Source of the DNA: an uncultured Clostridia bacterium
Lineage (GTDB): Bacteria; Bacillota; Clostridia; Lachnospirales; Cellulosilyticaceae
DNA: 36,308 nucleotides
Direction of reading: 5' to 3'
NCBI GenBank assembly: GCA_937921505.1
Contig: CAKZUB010000111.1
Coordinates: forward strand, 1 to 36,308
Shown: piece after piece, positions 16,730 to 24,682 of the stretch
How positions within the stretch are numbered: position 1 is the first letter of the stretch
How the letters are laid out: each line of letters begins with the position of its first letter
Translations under genes and position numbers: made by a program
The notes under the pieces: model-generated
What the model was told of the DNA's origin: nothing
Databases searched by the model: none
The model's input: the letters and a program-made list of their open reading frames with translations, nothing else

Positions 16730-17628
16730 GTTATTATTTTATTCTTTTCAGTTCTTCTGATATGCATATACTCTGATAAAATGACACTTCCAAAGATAAG
16801 TGATGCCCCTACTATGGTATTTGGGGTAACAATCTCTTTTAAAAGAACAACTGAAAAAATAATACCAAAAACAGATTCTGTACATAATATAAGGGCCGCT
16901 CTTGATGATGAAGTATATTTTTGTCCAATAGTTTGAAATAAAAATGCAACAAATGTGCTAAATACCCCTAAATAGATAATTGGAATAGTCATCTCTACAG
17001 TTATCCTTGTGGGTGGTTTTTCAAAGATAAAAGCACAAATAAATCCTAATATACAGCATACTATCATCTGAAGTATTGCTAAAATAATGAGATCATCCTT
17101 TTTAGAATAATGCCCCAGTGCCGTAATATGGGCTGCAAAGGCTACTGCACACATTATTCCTAATATTTCTCCTATTCCTAGACTAAGTCCTGTATCTTTC
17201 GTAAGATTTAAAAAACCAAACCCTATTATAGCTATAAGACTTGCTATTAAATGATAACTTTTAATCTGCTTCTTATAAATAACAAAAACTAAAAATGGAA
17301 CCATAATAACATTAAGTGCTGTTAAAAAAGCAAGCTTCCCAACATTTAAATAAAGTGCACCTATCGTTTGAAAGGTAAACCCCAAAAATAGAAAAATACC
17401 TACTATTAGTCCCGCTATTAAATCATCTCTCTTAATTTTAATAAGTTTTTTCCAAAAAACGATAATAAGCATCATGGAGGCTATTGCAAATCTAAAACTA
17501 ATCATATAGAAAGGGGTAATAGTCTCCAATGACTTTTGAACCCCAATAAATCCACCTCCCCAAACAACTGCTGTAATAACAAGTAATAAATCCCCTAACC
17601 AAGCAGGTCTTTGCTTTATCTTTTTCAT
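16702..17628 (-). CDS. EamA (DMT superfamily) membrane transporter
   Basis: The 308-residue protein contains ten predicted membrane helices arranged as two EamA repeats, about residues 12-145 and 155-290. It has the usual motifs 'AVVWGGGFIGVQKSL' near the start and 'YTSSSRAALILCTESVFGIIFSVVLLKE' in part near the end of repeat two. Members export metabolites or amino acids; the substrate cannot be told from sequence. AGGAGAAAGT precedes the ATG. Its 3' end carries the queT promoter. A strong terminator-type hairpin lies upstream, so it is separate from the sugar kinase gene. Confidence 0.88.
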   Translation of the reverse strand: MKKIKQRPAWLGDLLLVITAVVWGGGFIGVQKSLETITPFYMISFRFAIASMMLIIVFWKKLIKIKRDDLIAGLIVGIFLFLGFTFQTIGALYLNVGKLAFLTALNVIMVPFLVFVIYKKQIKSYHLIASLIAIIGFGFLNLTKDTGLSLGIGEILGIMCAVAFAAHITALGHYSKKDDLIILAILQMIVCCILGFICAFIFEKPPTRITVEMTIPIIYLGVFSTFVAFLFQTIGQKYTSSSRAALILCTESVFGIIFSVVLLKEIVTPNTIVGASLIFGSVILSEYMHIRRTEKNKIITCKILDGQI

Positions 17629-17682
17629 ACTTTCTCCTATAAGATCTCTATATATTGGTACTCTTCTAATTCAAAAACAACA

Positions 17683-17728
17683 ATAAGCTGCTATGCTAAA
17701 TCCTATTGCATTCAGCATGGCAGCTTTA
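17683..17728. terminator. Terminator between the sugar kinase and EamA genes
   Basis: Long arms around TCCTATTGC pair through AGCTGC and ATGCTAAAT/ATTCAGCAT, with T-rich tails on both strands. It lies about 50 nt after the kinase stop codon. Confidence 0.75.
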
Positions 17729-17773
17729 TTTTTACTCTAAATAATACTTACTAAAATACTTGAAATGCTTTTT

Positions 17774-18721
17774 CTATGCCATATCTTTTAAACGTGGAAT
17801 AGCTTGTATTGCTCCATATTTTTCTGTGGTTTTAGCTCCCACTTTGTTAGCTAAAGCAATGATCTTTTGCATACTGTCAATGTTTGCTAAAGTTTCTTTA
17901 GGATTACTCTCCTCGGCTATTTGTGCTAAAACTGCGCCTATATAAGCATCTCCGGCTCCCGTAGCATCAATCATCTTAACAGGTATACTTGGCACGACTA
18001 CTTTTTTCTTATCAATAGATAATATTGAACCCTCTTTGCCTTTTGTAATAGTGACTACTTTTGCACCAAGATCATGTAACTTGTCAATCATTATTTCTTC
18101 ATTTGTTTCTTCTGTAATAAGGTTTGCTTCCTCAAGTGATACTTTAATAATATCTGATACTTTAATAATTTCCTTACATCTTTGCCTAAATAATGCAGGA
18201 TTGTCTCCAAATAGAGCATCTCTAAAATTAGGATCAAAAGAAATTACTTTATTCTTTCTTAACGCATACTCCGTAAAAGCCAGGTAAGTTTTATAGAGTT
18301 CTCCCCCTAAAAGTGCTGTTGCACTCCCTAAATGGATGATGGTGCTTTCATCGAAATCCTCAAAACACACATCTTCTACTTTTAAATTTTCATCGGCGCC
18401 TCTCATAAACTCAAAATCTCTTTCACCATCTGCTGTTAAGGATACAAAGGCAAGGGTAGTATTATACTTATCATCAGTTAAACAATATTTTGTATCTACG
18501 CCTAGACTCTCTACCATGTCCTTCAAAAACCTTCCAAAACTATCTTTTCCAATTTTCCCCACAAAAGCTGCTGAAGATCCAAGCTTTACAATTGCCGCAC
18601 ATACATTAGCCGGTGCGCCTCCTGCCTTTTTTATAAAATGTTCTCCATCTTGAAGCTTTGTATCTCTATCATCACATACAAAGTCAATGAGTAATTCTCC
18701 TGGACAAATAATCTTTGTCAT
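17774..18721 (-). CDS. PfkB-family sugar kinase, probable fructokinase
   Basis: The 315-residue cytoplasmic enzyme is of the ribokinase/PfkB fold. It begins 'KIICPGELLIDFV' and has 'KKAGGAPANVCAAIVKLG' (signature 1, sugar binding) and 'KMIDATGAGDAYIGAVLA' (signature 2), where the Asp in 'GAGD' is the catalytic base. These features and the overall pattern ('RGADENL', 'DPNFRDALF') are most like bacterial fructokinases, which make fructose 6-phosphate. Other sugars cannot be excluded. The start ATG follows AAGGGGG. No sugar transporter is adjacent, so the gene appears to stand alone. Confidence 0.85.
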   Translation of the reverse strand: MTKIICPGELLIDFVCDDRDTKLQDGEHFIKKAGGAPANVCAAIVKLGSSAAFVGKIGKDSFGRFLKDMVESLGVDTKYCLTDDKYNTTLAFVSLTADGERDFEFMRGADENLKVEDVCFEDFDESTIIHLGSATALLGGELYKTYLAFTEYALRKNKVISFDPNFRDALFGDNPALFRQRCKEIIKVSDIIKVSLEEANLITEETNEEIMIDKLHDLGAKVVTITKGKEGSILSIDKKKVVVPSIPVKMIDATGAGDAYIGAVLAQIAEESNPKETLANIDSMQKIIALANKVGAKTTEKYGAIQAIPRLKDMA

Positions 18722-18853
18722 ATTTTTATCCCCCTTGTATTTTTTATATTTACTTTAATCTATCGTATCCTTCTTACTATATCATCAATTTTAGATATTG
18801 TGTTTAGCATTTCATTCTTATTTGTTTAAATATCAATTTATTCATATCCTATT

Positions 18854-19612
18854 TTAACTATTAAAATGATTATCAACTTCTTCTAGCAGACTAAAATCCG
18901 TAAAATCAAAATGTAGTGGTGTAAGTGTAACATACCCTTGAGATAAATAGTATAAATCTGAATCTTCCTCTTCTATTTTGTTTCTTGTTCCTTTTATTGT
19001 ATAAACTTTATCGTCTTTTTCTTCTACTAAAATATATTCTGTTTGATAGGTAGATTTACCTAGTCTGCATACCTTTAGTCCTTTAATTGCATTTTCTTCT
19101 ATACAGGGTATATTTAAGTTAAGAACTACATTTTTTCTTAGATGACTATGATACGCAGATTCAACAATCTTACTTGTCCACCGTGCTGCCTTTTCATACT
19201 CTTCATCTTCTTTTTCCCAATCTACTTCCATTGAAACAGCAATAGAAGGTATATTGTAAATAGCGCCTTCTATCGCGGCTGATACTGTACCTGAATAGAG
19301 TATATCTGTACCGCAGTTAAGCCCTCTGTTAATACCTGAAAGTACTAAATCTATGTTTTCGCCTAGTAGAGATACTCCAAGCTGCGTACAATCAGCTGGT
19401 GTCCCAACTACACTATATGCCTTACACTGAAGTGCTTCTAGTTTTTCTTCTCTAACTCTTATAGGTTCATGAATGGAAATAGAATGACTAGAGGCGCTCT
19501 TTTGTTCTCTTGGTGCAACAATAAGAACTTCATGTTTTTTAGCCATTTCTTTAGCTAATACCTGTATGCCTCTTGCATGAATGCCATCATCATTAGTGAT
19601 TAATATTCTCAT
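18854..19612 (-). CDS. surE: 5'-nucleotidase SurE
   Basis: The protein has 252 residues. It opens with the metal-binding 'RILITNDDGIHARGI' (Asp 8, Asp 9) and has 'APREQKSASSHSIS' and 'LVLSGINRGLNCGTDILYSGTVSAAIEGA' in part, the full SurE signature. SurE removes phosphate from nucleoside monophosphates in stationary phase. The ATG follows GGGAGG. The gene is in a single-gene unit upstream of the kinase gene, about 130 nt apart. Confidence 0.94.
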   Translation of the reverse strand: MRILITNDDGIHARGIQVLAKEMAKKHEVLIVAPREQKSASSHSISIHEPIRVREEKLEALQCKAYSVVGTPADCTQLGVSLLGENIDLVLSGINRGLNCGTDILYSGTVSAAIEGAIYNIPSIAVSMEVDWEKEDEEYEKAARWTSKIVESAYHSHLRKNVVLNLNIPCIEENAIKGLKVCRLGKSTYQTEYILVEEKDDKVYTIKGTRNKIEEEDSDLYYLSQGYVTLTPLHFDFTDFSLLEEVDNHFNS

Positions 19613-19776
19613 ACGACCTCCCTAGTATTTGTTTTAACGCTTGATCTCTTAGTTATTATATGAGATAAGTTACCATTTTTATAGGTTAATTATAGCATAG
19701 TATTCATAATATGGGAGGGTAATATTCCACTTAAGGCTAAACTCGAAAAAGCTTCTATAAGTGTAATCTACTATTC

Positions 19777-19817
19777 AAAGAAGGTACAGTGGCAAATTAT
19801 GCCACTGTACCTTCTTT
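19777..19817. terminator. Perfect 18-bp hairpin overlapping the end of a coding region
   Basis: Arms 19777-19794 and 19800-19817 are perfect complements around the 5-nt AATTA loop. The stop codon of the hypothetical gene (19797-19799) is in the loop, and its last six or so codons form one arm. T-rich tails exist on both sides, the better one on the plus strand. Confidence 0.7.
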
Positions 19818-20420
19818 TTTCCAATTATCAAATCTCTTCATTACTTCATCATAAGTATCTAGGCAGATCTGTGGTAGCTTTTGCCCACTCATCTTCTTAA
19901 AATCCATTCCCGCTTGTTTAAAACCTTGTTTGACTGCATCTTTAAGTATGTCTATTTTTTCCGGATCATTTCCACCTAGCGCTTTAGCCATCTTCATAAT
20001 CCTTGAAGCTACAGCATCTATACTATACGCTCCACCTTCTTCAATAGCTTTTTTTGCTTGTTCTTTGGTTGTGGCAAGAGGCGGAATACCTTCTTCTAAA
20101 CTGCCAAAAATCTCTTTAATTAGATTTTGGCTGCCTTCTGACATGCCATAAGCATTAGCCTGATTATTTAGATTAGCTTGCATCATCTTTTTGATCATTT
20201 CGTACTTAGCAGAAGCTTGTTCTTCTTTTAACACATTAACTTGTTCTGGCGTAAGTTTTTTTATTTTCCCATAAGTAGCCTTTTTATGTGTATTCTCTGA
20301 TTTTACAAACTTGTCTTCGTCATTCTTTTTAGTATCTTCAACTTCTTTTTTCGACTGTGTTGCCTCTTTAGGTGTTTCATACCCGGGTACATAGTTAGCT
20401 GTGGTCGTTGTGATTTCCAT
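19797..20420 (-). CDS. Hypothetical protein, helical, charged
   Basis: The protein has 207 residues from the ATG at 20420, which has GGGAGTG upstream; an ATG 15 nt earlier overlaps that site. There is no signal peptide or membrane segment. Residues 15-50 are Lys/Glu/Asp/Asn-rich and probably disordered. From about residue 55 the sequence is helical ('LTPEQVNVLKEEQASAKYEMIKKMM'-like), ending 'DEVMKRFDNWKKEG'. I do not recognise a family with a known function. It stands alone between surE and the amino acid transporter. The Ser/Thr-rich start 'MEITTTTANYVPGYE' resembles small flagellum- or regulation-associated clostridial proteins, but this is weak. Confidence 0.75.
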   Translation of the reverse strand: MEITTTTANYVPGYETPKEATQSKKEVEDTKKNDEDKFVKSENTHKKATYGKIKKLTPEQVNVLKEEQASAKYEMIKKMMQANLNNQANAYGMSEGSQNLIKEIFGSLEEGIPPLATTKEQAKKAIEEGGAYSIDAVASRIMKMAKALGGNDPEKIDILKDAVKQGFKQAGMDFKKMSGQKLPQICLDTYDEVMKRFDNWKKEGTVA

Positions 20421-20539
20421 ATTTATCACTCCCATCTTTTAAATATAATTCGTTTACTAGATAAGATTAAATACAAATATTTAGACTTTTACATTTCCTT
20501 TAAGTATATTTCGACTCATTAACTTAAAAAATAAGAGCA

Positions 20540-20583
20540 AATAAAAAAACTCTTCATAAGTTATTATCTCTTTTTAAAAGAGT
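20540..20583 (-). terminator. Possible terminator of the amino acid ABC operon
   Basis: On the minus strand ACTCTT and AAGAGT could pair around a long internal region, followed by TTTTTTTATT. It lies about 45 nt after the ATPase stop codon. The stem is short. Confidence 0.45.
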
Positions 20584-20628
20584 CAAAACTTTTGAAAAGC
20601 TTTTACTAATAGATTTTATTTTTTTGAT

Positions 20629-21351
20629 TTAAAGCACCTTGCTTAAGAACGCTTTTGTTCTTTCTTCTCTTGGATTGTCAAATATATCTCTTGGGTTTCC
20701 TTCTTCTATGATTTTACCCTCATCCATAAATAGAAGTCTTGTTCCAACCTCTTTTGCAAATCCCATTTCATGTGTAACGATCATCATAGTCATACCTTCT
20801 CGTACAAGATCTTTAATAACTTCAAGCACTTCTTTAACCATCTCTGGGTCAAGTGCCGAAGTTGGCTCATCAAAGAGCATTACCTCTGGATTCATCGCAA
20901 GAGATCTTGCAATAGCAATTCTCTGTTTTTGTCCCCCTGAAAGTCTGCTTGGATATTCATCCGTTTTTTCTCTAAGGCCTACTTTATCAAGAAGCTTATA
21001 GGCAATTTGATCTGCCTCTTCTTTTGACATATTTTTAAGCTTTATAGGTGCTAGAGTAATATTTTCTAAAACTGTCATATGTGGAAAGAGATTAAAGTGC
21101 TGAAACACCATACCTACCTTTTGACGCACTTCATTAATATCAGTTTTCGGTGCTGTTATATCAATATTATCAATTAAAATTTGTCCGTCTGTAGGTGCCT
21201 CCATAAGGTTGATACACCTTAAATAAGTTGATTTACCTGAACCTGAAGGTCCTATAATAACAACGACTTCTCCCTTATCTACATAATCAGTAATCCCTTT
21301 AAGCACCTGAAGGGCACCAAAGCTTTTATATAAGTTATTTATTTTAATCAT
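20629..21351 (-). CDS. Polar amino acid ABC transporter ATP-binding protein
   Basis: The protein is 240 residues, the usual GlnQ length. It shows Walker A 'GPSGSGKST' (residues ~33-41), the Q-loop, the signature '[15 protein letters not shown]', Walker B '[12 protein letters not shown]' and the switch His in 'MIVTHEM'. It powers import of a polar or charged amino acid. It follows the permease by 12 nt with a good ribosome site (AAGGAGG). Amino acid specificity cannot be read from the ATPase. Confidence 0.93.
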   Translation of the reverse strand: MIKINNLYKSFGALQVLKGITDYVDKGEVVVIIGPSGSGKSTYLRCINLMEAPTDGQILIDNIDITAPKTDINEVRQKVGMVFQHFNLFPHMTVLENITLAPIKLKNMSKEEADQIAYKLLDKVGLREKTDEYPSRLSGGQKQRIAIARSLAMNPEVMLFDEPTSALDPEMVKEVLEVIKDLVREGMTMMIVTHEMGFAKEVGTRLLFMDEGKIIEEGNPRDIFDNPREERTKAFLSKVL

Positions 21352-21363
21352 CTGGTTTCCTCC

Positions 21364-22056
21364 TTAATTACTGATATTAATTTTCTTTTCTACTTTGCGC
21401 ATAATCATAGTAAAGACTCCGGTAAGCAATAAGTAGCATGCTGCAACAATAAGTAACGGCTGTGTAACATTAAATGTACGGCTTATCATAATGTTGCTAG
21501 CTTTCATAAGATCAAGCCCTCCAATGAAGCTGATAATAGCAGTCTCTTTAATAAGAATGATAAACTCGCTTACAAAAGCTGGAAGCATTTGTTTGAAAGC
21601 CTGCGGCATAATGATATAACGCATCGTTTCTGTATATTTAAATCCTAAAGAACGCCCAGCTTCCATCTGCCCTTTATCAATACCTTGTATCCCAGCTCTA
21701 ATAAGCTCTGACATGTAAGCCCCACTATTAACACCAAAAGCAATTCCTCCAACTACAATTCTAGGTAGCCCTGAACCCGCAAACACAACATTCCACATAA
21801 ATATAATTTGTACAACTGCTGGTGTCCCTCTTATGATATCTATATAGATTTTTGTTATTCTTTTTAAGATTTTTTCAAGCCATTTGAGTTCTTTTGGAAA
21901 CTGGCTAATTTGTACACAGGCAATAATAATTCCAATAAACAGGCCGAAAACTAAAGCAATAGCTGTGAGCCCTAGTGTCCATAGCATCCCATTAAATACA
22001 GTAACATAAAATCGTTGTTCTATAAATATCCTATAAAAATCTAATGTTTTTTGCAC
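21364..22056 (-). CDS. Polar amino acid ABC transporter permease
   Basis: The 230-residue His/Glu/Gln/Arg/opine-family permease has about five membrane segments and the loop 'GAYMSELIRAGIQGIDKGQMEAGRSLG' (in part), the family EAA-type motif. The start is a GTG at 22056, 7 nt after AAGGAGG. It probably works as a homodimer, because only one permease gene is present. A hairpin upstream separates it from the binding-protein gene. Confidence 0.92.
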   Translation of the reverse strand: MQKTLDFYRIFIEQRFYVTVFNGMLWTLGLTAIALVFGLFIGIIIACVQISQFPKELKWLEKILKRITKIYIDIIRGTPAVVQIIFMWNVVFAGSGLPRIVVGGIAFGVNSGAYMSELIRAGIQGIDKGQMEAGRSLGFKYTETMRYIIMPQAFKQMLPAFVSEFIILIKETAIISFIGGLDLMKASNIMISRTFNVTQPLLIVAACYLLLTGVFTMIMRKVEKKINISN

Positions 22057-22141
22057 TATTCATCCTCCTTATGTGATTCATCTAAATCCCCTATCTATTA
22101 TATTGTTAAATACATGATTAATCCAGTGTTTCTATTATTTT

Positions 22142-22179
22142 CTTTATATAAAATAAGGTTAAAGCCTAAGCTCTAACCT
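22142..22179 (-). terminator. Intercistronic hairpin after the amino acid binding-protein gene
   Basis: AGGTTAGAGC and GCTTTAACCT pair with one G-T pair around a 4-nt loop, followed by TATTTTATAT on the minus strand. It probably lets some transcripts stop after the binding-protein gene. Confidence 0.65.
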
Positions 22180-22225
22180 ACTTTAAGATAAACCTGTTTA
22201 TCATTTTACGATACTTCTATTTATT

Positions 22226-23035
22226 TTACTCTTCTACATCAAAGAACTGCTTGAATATTCTATCGTATTCTCCATTTTCTTTAAGTTCTGCAATCACACT
22301 ATTAATCAAATTAAGAAGCTCTGTATCCCCTTTTCTGACTGCAATTGCATACTCTTCTTCTGTAAATGGTACATCTAATACCTTAATATCATCTTGCCCC
22401 TCAACTAGTCTTTTGGCTGGTTCCGCATCGATAACAACCGCATCAACTTTACCATTTTTAAGCTCCATTACTGCAAGAGGTGCTTTATCAAATTGAATAA
22501 CCTCTACACCATCTGTTCCGCTTACAAATAAATCACCTGTAGTCCCAAGCTGTACCCCAACTTTTTTGCCAACTAGATCATCTGCTGTTTGGATACTTCC
22601 ATCATCCGATTTAACAATAATCATTTGTTTAGAGGTAAAATATGGCTCTGAAAAATCTACTTGCGTCTTTCTGTCTTCTGTTACACTCATCCCTGCTGCA
22701 ATAAAATCCATCTGTTTATTATTAAGACCTACAATAAGTGTCCCAAATTCCATATCTTCGATTTTTAATTCTTTACCAGCCTTAGCTGCTATAGCTTTAG
22801 AAATTTCTACGTCAAATCCAACTATTTCTGAACCCTCTCGGTACTCAAAAGGTTCAAATTCAGCATTGGTTCCCATTACAATATATTTGTTATCACCCTG
22901 TGGTGGCGTCTGTGTTGTTGGTGCATCATTAGTTCCTTGTGGCGCTGCACTCCCAGCACATCCAGCAAACATACTTACCCCAAGTACTCCTGCACCTATT
23001 ACAGCGACTACTTTTAGCAATTTATTTTTTTTCAT
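22226..23035 (-). CDS. Amino acid ABC transporter substrate-binding lipoprotein
   Basis: The 269-residue protein has a lipoprotein signal ending 'SMFAGC', followed by a Ala/Pro/Thr/Gln-rich linker. The core is a family 3 binding protein ('YIVMGTNAEFEPFEYREG', 'VGFDVEISKAIAAKAG', 'AAGMSVTEDRKTQVDFSEPY'), typical of polar amino acid binders. The Asp in 'GFDVE' and the Arg in 'EDRK' bind the amino acid main chain in this family. A strong promoter and AGGAGG site precede it. It is the first gene of the three-gene operon. Confidence 0.92.
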   Translation of the reverse strand: MKKNKLLKVVAVIGAGVLGVSMFAGCAGSAAPQGTNDAPTTQTPPQGDNKYIVMGTNAEFEPFEYREGSEIVGFDVEISKAIAAKAGKELKIEDMEFGTLIVGLNNKQMDFIAAGMSVTEDRKTQVDFSEPYFTSKQMIIVKSDDGSIQTADDLVGKKVGVQLGTTGDLFVSGTDGVEVIQFDKAPLAVMELKNGKVDAVVIDAEPAKRLVEGQDDIKVLDVPFTEEEYAIAVRKGDTELLNLINSVIAELKENGEYDRIFKQFFDVEE

Positions 23036-23085
23036 TTATATTTCCTCCTAATTAATTGGTTTTTATATCTTTATTAATATGCATA

Positions 23086-23114
23086 ATTATACAACAGTGT
23101 GAATTTGTAGTCAA
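23086..23114 (-). promoter_or_regulatory. Promoter of the amino acid ABC operon
   Basis: TTGACT (23109-23114) and a perfect TATAAT (23086-23091) are exactly 17 bp apart on the minus strand. The transcript would have a leader of about 45 nt, too short for a known amino acid riboswitch. Confidence 0.85.
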
Positions 23115-23200
23115 TATTTTTTTTTATTACTTTTTGTTGATTTATAGCGGATAATTTCTGGATGCTTTGATAGGTATAAAATTTGATATTTTTATCCTTT

Positions 23201-23330
23201 TTATCCCCAGTTTTATCTACAACCTATTCTCATAAATAATTGTTAATTTATTTTAAATCTGTGGATAGTGTGTATAACTTTGTGTATAAGTTGAAAATAC
23301 GTACAAGCTCCCTTACCTTAATGTGGATAA
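23201..23330. other. Cluster of six DnaA-box-like nonamers
   Basis: The DnaA box consensus is TTATCCACA, or TGTGGATAA on the other strand. A perfect copy is at 23322-23330. Single-mismatch copies are at 23201-23209, 23213-23221 (forward type), 23260-23268, 23269-23277 and 23281-23289 (reverse type). Two are directly abutting. The surrounding DNA is very AT-rich. No dnaA, dnaN or recF gene is in the window. The 420-bp gap 23036-23455 otherwise holds only the downstream promoter. Confidence 0.6.
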
Positions 23331-23455
23331 CATGTTCACTATGTTACTTATTTAACATATTTATGTCAAAAAGTGTCTTTATGATTTTCCTTATATTTCC
23401 ATAAAATCACAACATTGTAAATGAATAACTATTAATAAAAATACAATTGTTTCTT

Positions 23456-23761
23456 TTAAATTTCATAATCTACAACAACTCTTTTTATTGCAACTTGCCT
23501 TACTAAATGATTAGCTACTTCCAAATGCTTTGGATGTTTTTGGTAACCTTCAAGGGCCTCTTTGCTTTCTAAAACAGAATAAAGTGCTATGTCATAGGCT
23601 GCGTCAGCTGGATTAAAATTAAAGCCTACTTCCACATCAATAAGCCCTTCTATTTGTCCCTTTAACCCTTCTAATTGCTGTTTCATCTTGTTTAAAATCT
23701 CTTTTTTTGTGCCATGCACCTCGTGATCAGTAACTTTCCACATTACAATATGTTTAACCAT
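23456..23761 (-). CDS. Dabb (stress-responsive A/B barrel) domain protein
   Basis: The protein has 101 residues from the ATG at 23761, which has AAGAAGGAGAG upstream. A more upstream ATG lacks a site. It begins 'MVKHIVMWKV', the Dabb start, has 'NPADAAYDIALYSVLESKEALEGYQKHPKHLEV' in part, and ends 'KRVVVDYEI'. Such small dimeric ferredoxin-like proteins are widespread in anaerobes and mostly uncharacterised; no catalytic residue is obvious. It stands alone. Confidence 0.88.
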   Translation of the reverse strand: MVKHIVMWKVTDHEVHGTKKEILNKMKQQLEGLKGQIEGLIDVEVGFNFNPADAAYDIALYSVLESKEALEGYQKHPKHLEVANHLVRQVAIKRVVVDYEI

Positions 23762-23867
23762 TATATATCTCTCCTTCTTAATGACTATAAAATTAGTAAT
23801 ATCCATTTTCCTACCATTATATCACATCACCTATAAATATTCTAAGTTACAAATACTAAATAATCCT

Positions 23868-24056
23868 TTACTTATTCTCAATTTGCTTCATATACTCAAC
23901 TATGAGTTCATCTAAGTGCCTACTTACAATTAATATTTCTTCATTCTTTTTTATATCATCTTGCATTAAACACACTTCATTTAAAACTTTTCTTAAATCA
24001 TTAATACCTACACTTAGCCTTTGCCGCTTGATATCCCTAGTATCTTTTTCATTCAT
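23868..24056 (-). CDS. Spo0E-like aspartyl-phosphate phosphatase
   Basis: The protein has 62 residues from the ATG at 24056, with AGAGGGG 7 bp upstream; a longer frame from 24278 reads through the remains of another gene and is not used. The sequence has the short Spo0E pattern: a first helix 'INDLRKVLNEVC' and a second helix 'SRHLDELIVEYMKQ', with the family S-x-x-L-D-x-x-I motif. Such phosphatases dephosphorylate Spo0A~P and delay sporulation. It is one of the indications of a spore former. Its promoter is presumably inside the GGDEF remnant upstream. Confidence 0.85.
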   Translation of the reverse strand: MNEKDTRDIKRQRLSVGINDLRKVLNEVCLMQDDIKKNEEILIVSRHLDELIVEYMKQIENK

Positions 24057-24065
24057 TTTTACCCC

Positions 24066-24425
24066 TCTTTCTAAATAGCACACTGTACGTCTAGTACTTA
24101 TATTAAATCTTGATATTATACTAACTGCTGAATCTCCATATTTAAAAATAGTAGCCTCTAATCGTTTTCTTATTTTCTCTGCAACTTTATAAACCTTTTT
24201 GGCACGCGTGTTATTTAAAACAATTATAAATTTTTCTCCCCATATCTTCCTATCCAATCTGTAGAAGGACATATTCATTCACTAATAACACTTGAACAAT
24301 CTTTTAAGATTTTGTCTCCTATTAATCTTCCACTCATCTAGCGTTATTAAAAGTCCTTGTACGTTCATCTTTAATTATCTTTTCATTCATACTTTGTAAT
24401 ATTTCAGTTATTATATTATTTAAAA
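24066..24425 (-). pseudogene. Remnant of a GGDEF (diguanylate cyclase-like) protein
   Basis: Pieces of a GGDEF domain are recognisable in order on the minus strand but in several frames. First comes 'EKIIKDERTRTFNNAR', matching the domain's 'DELTGLYNRR' start. Then 'GDKILKDCSSVISE', a stop, and 'TDWIGRYG'. One missing base in a G-run throws the signature out of frame, and the next frame continues 'GEKFIIVLNNTRAKKVYKVAEKIRKRLE', ending 'FNIST'. The part with the first metal Asp is deleted. The original signature would have been 'YGGEKF'. The gene is dead; its decay has left the Spo0E-like gene just downstream. Confidence 0.75.
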
Positions 24426-24587
24426 TTCTTATACTTATTTATATTATAGTATATTTTATGACATTATAATATACTAAAAACCTTCGTAGACTAATCTTTG
24501 TTTGATCAATATCTCTCTTTCTCTTGCTGCTTCCAGAATTTTTTCAGCAGTGCCTTTATTTATATAAATGAAGAATATCCTTCATAC
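24426..24587. other. AT-rich stretch without a recognised gene
   Basis: Between the GGDEF remnant and the chemoreceptor terminator no convincing gene is seen. On the minus strand a short open stretch encodes 'GTAEKILEAARERE' and ends 'LVYEGF' at a stop (about 24480-24558). It has no start codon with a ribosome site and may be a gene fragment. Confidence 0.3.
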
Positions 24588-24650
24588 AAAAAAACTACTC
24601 TCCCATCCTAAGCCCATTTAAAACTGTGCTTAAAATAAGAAAAAGTAGTT
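24588..24650 (-). terminator. Terminator after the chemoreceptor gene
   Basis: On the minus strand AACTACT and AGTAGTT form the outer stem, with TAAGC/GCTTA inside, followed by TTTTTTT. It lies about 35 nt after the chemoreceptor stop codon and likely ends the second carbohydrate operon. Confidence 0.65.
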
Positions 24651-24682
24651 CTTTTACTTACTCTCTATTAAGTAAGACCTAT

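Noticed and set aside
18336..18653. 105-codon plus-strand frame inside the sugar kinase gene
   Set aside because: Antisense shadow of a coding region with clear PfkB motifs.
22566..23051. 161-codon plus-strand frame opposite the amino acid binding-protein gene
   Set aside because: It mirrors the codons of a well-supported lipoprotein gene and has no ribosome site.
23036..23085. Riboswitch in front of the amino acid transporter
   Set aside because: The leader after the predicted promoter is only about 45 nt and has no clear structure.
23201..23330. Chromosomal replication origin
   Set aside because: dnaA, dnaN and other origin genes are absent, and genes on both sides point the same way; a DnaA-binding cluster is the safer call.
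24057..24278. Long frame starting at 24278 in front of the Spo0E-like gene, as a 136-residue protein
   Set aside because: The first 74 residues are the tail of a decayed GGDEF domain, and the ATG at 24056 has its own AGAGGGG site, so the small protein is the real gene.
24480..24558. Small gene encoding a helical peptide
   Set aside because: It has no start codon with a ribosome site and no recognisable family; it is more likely a fragment.
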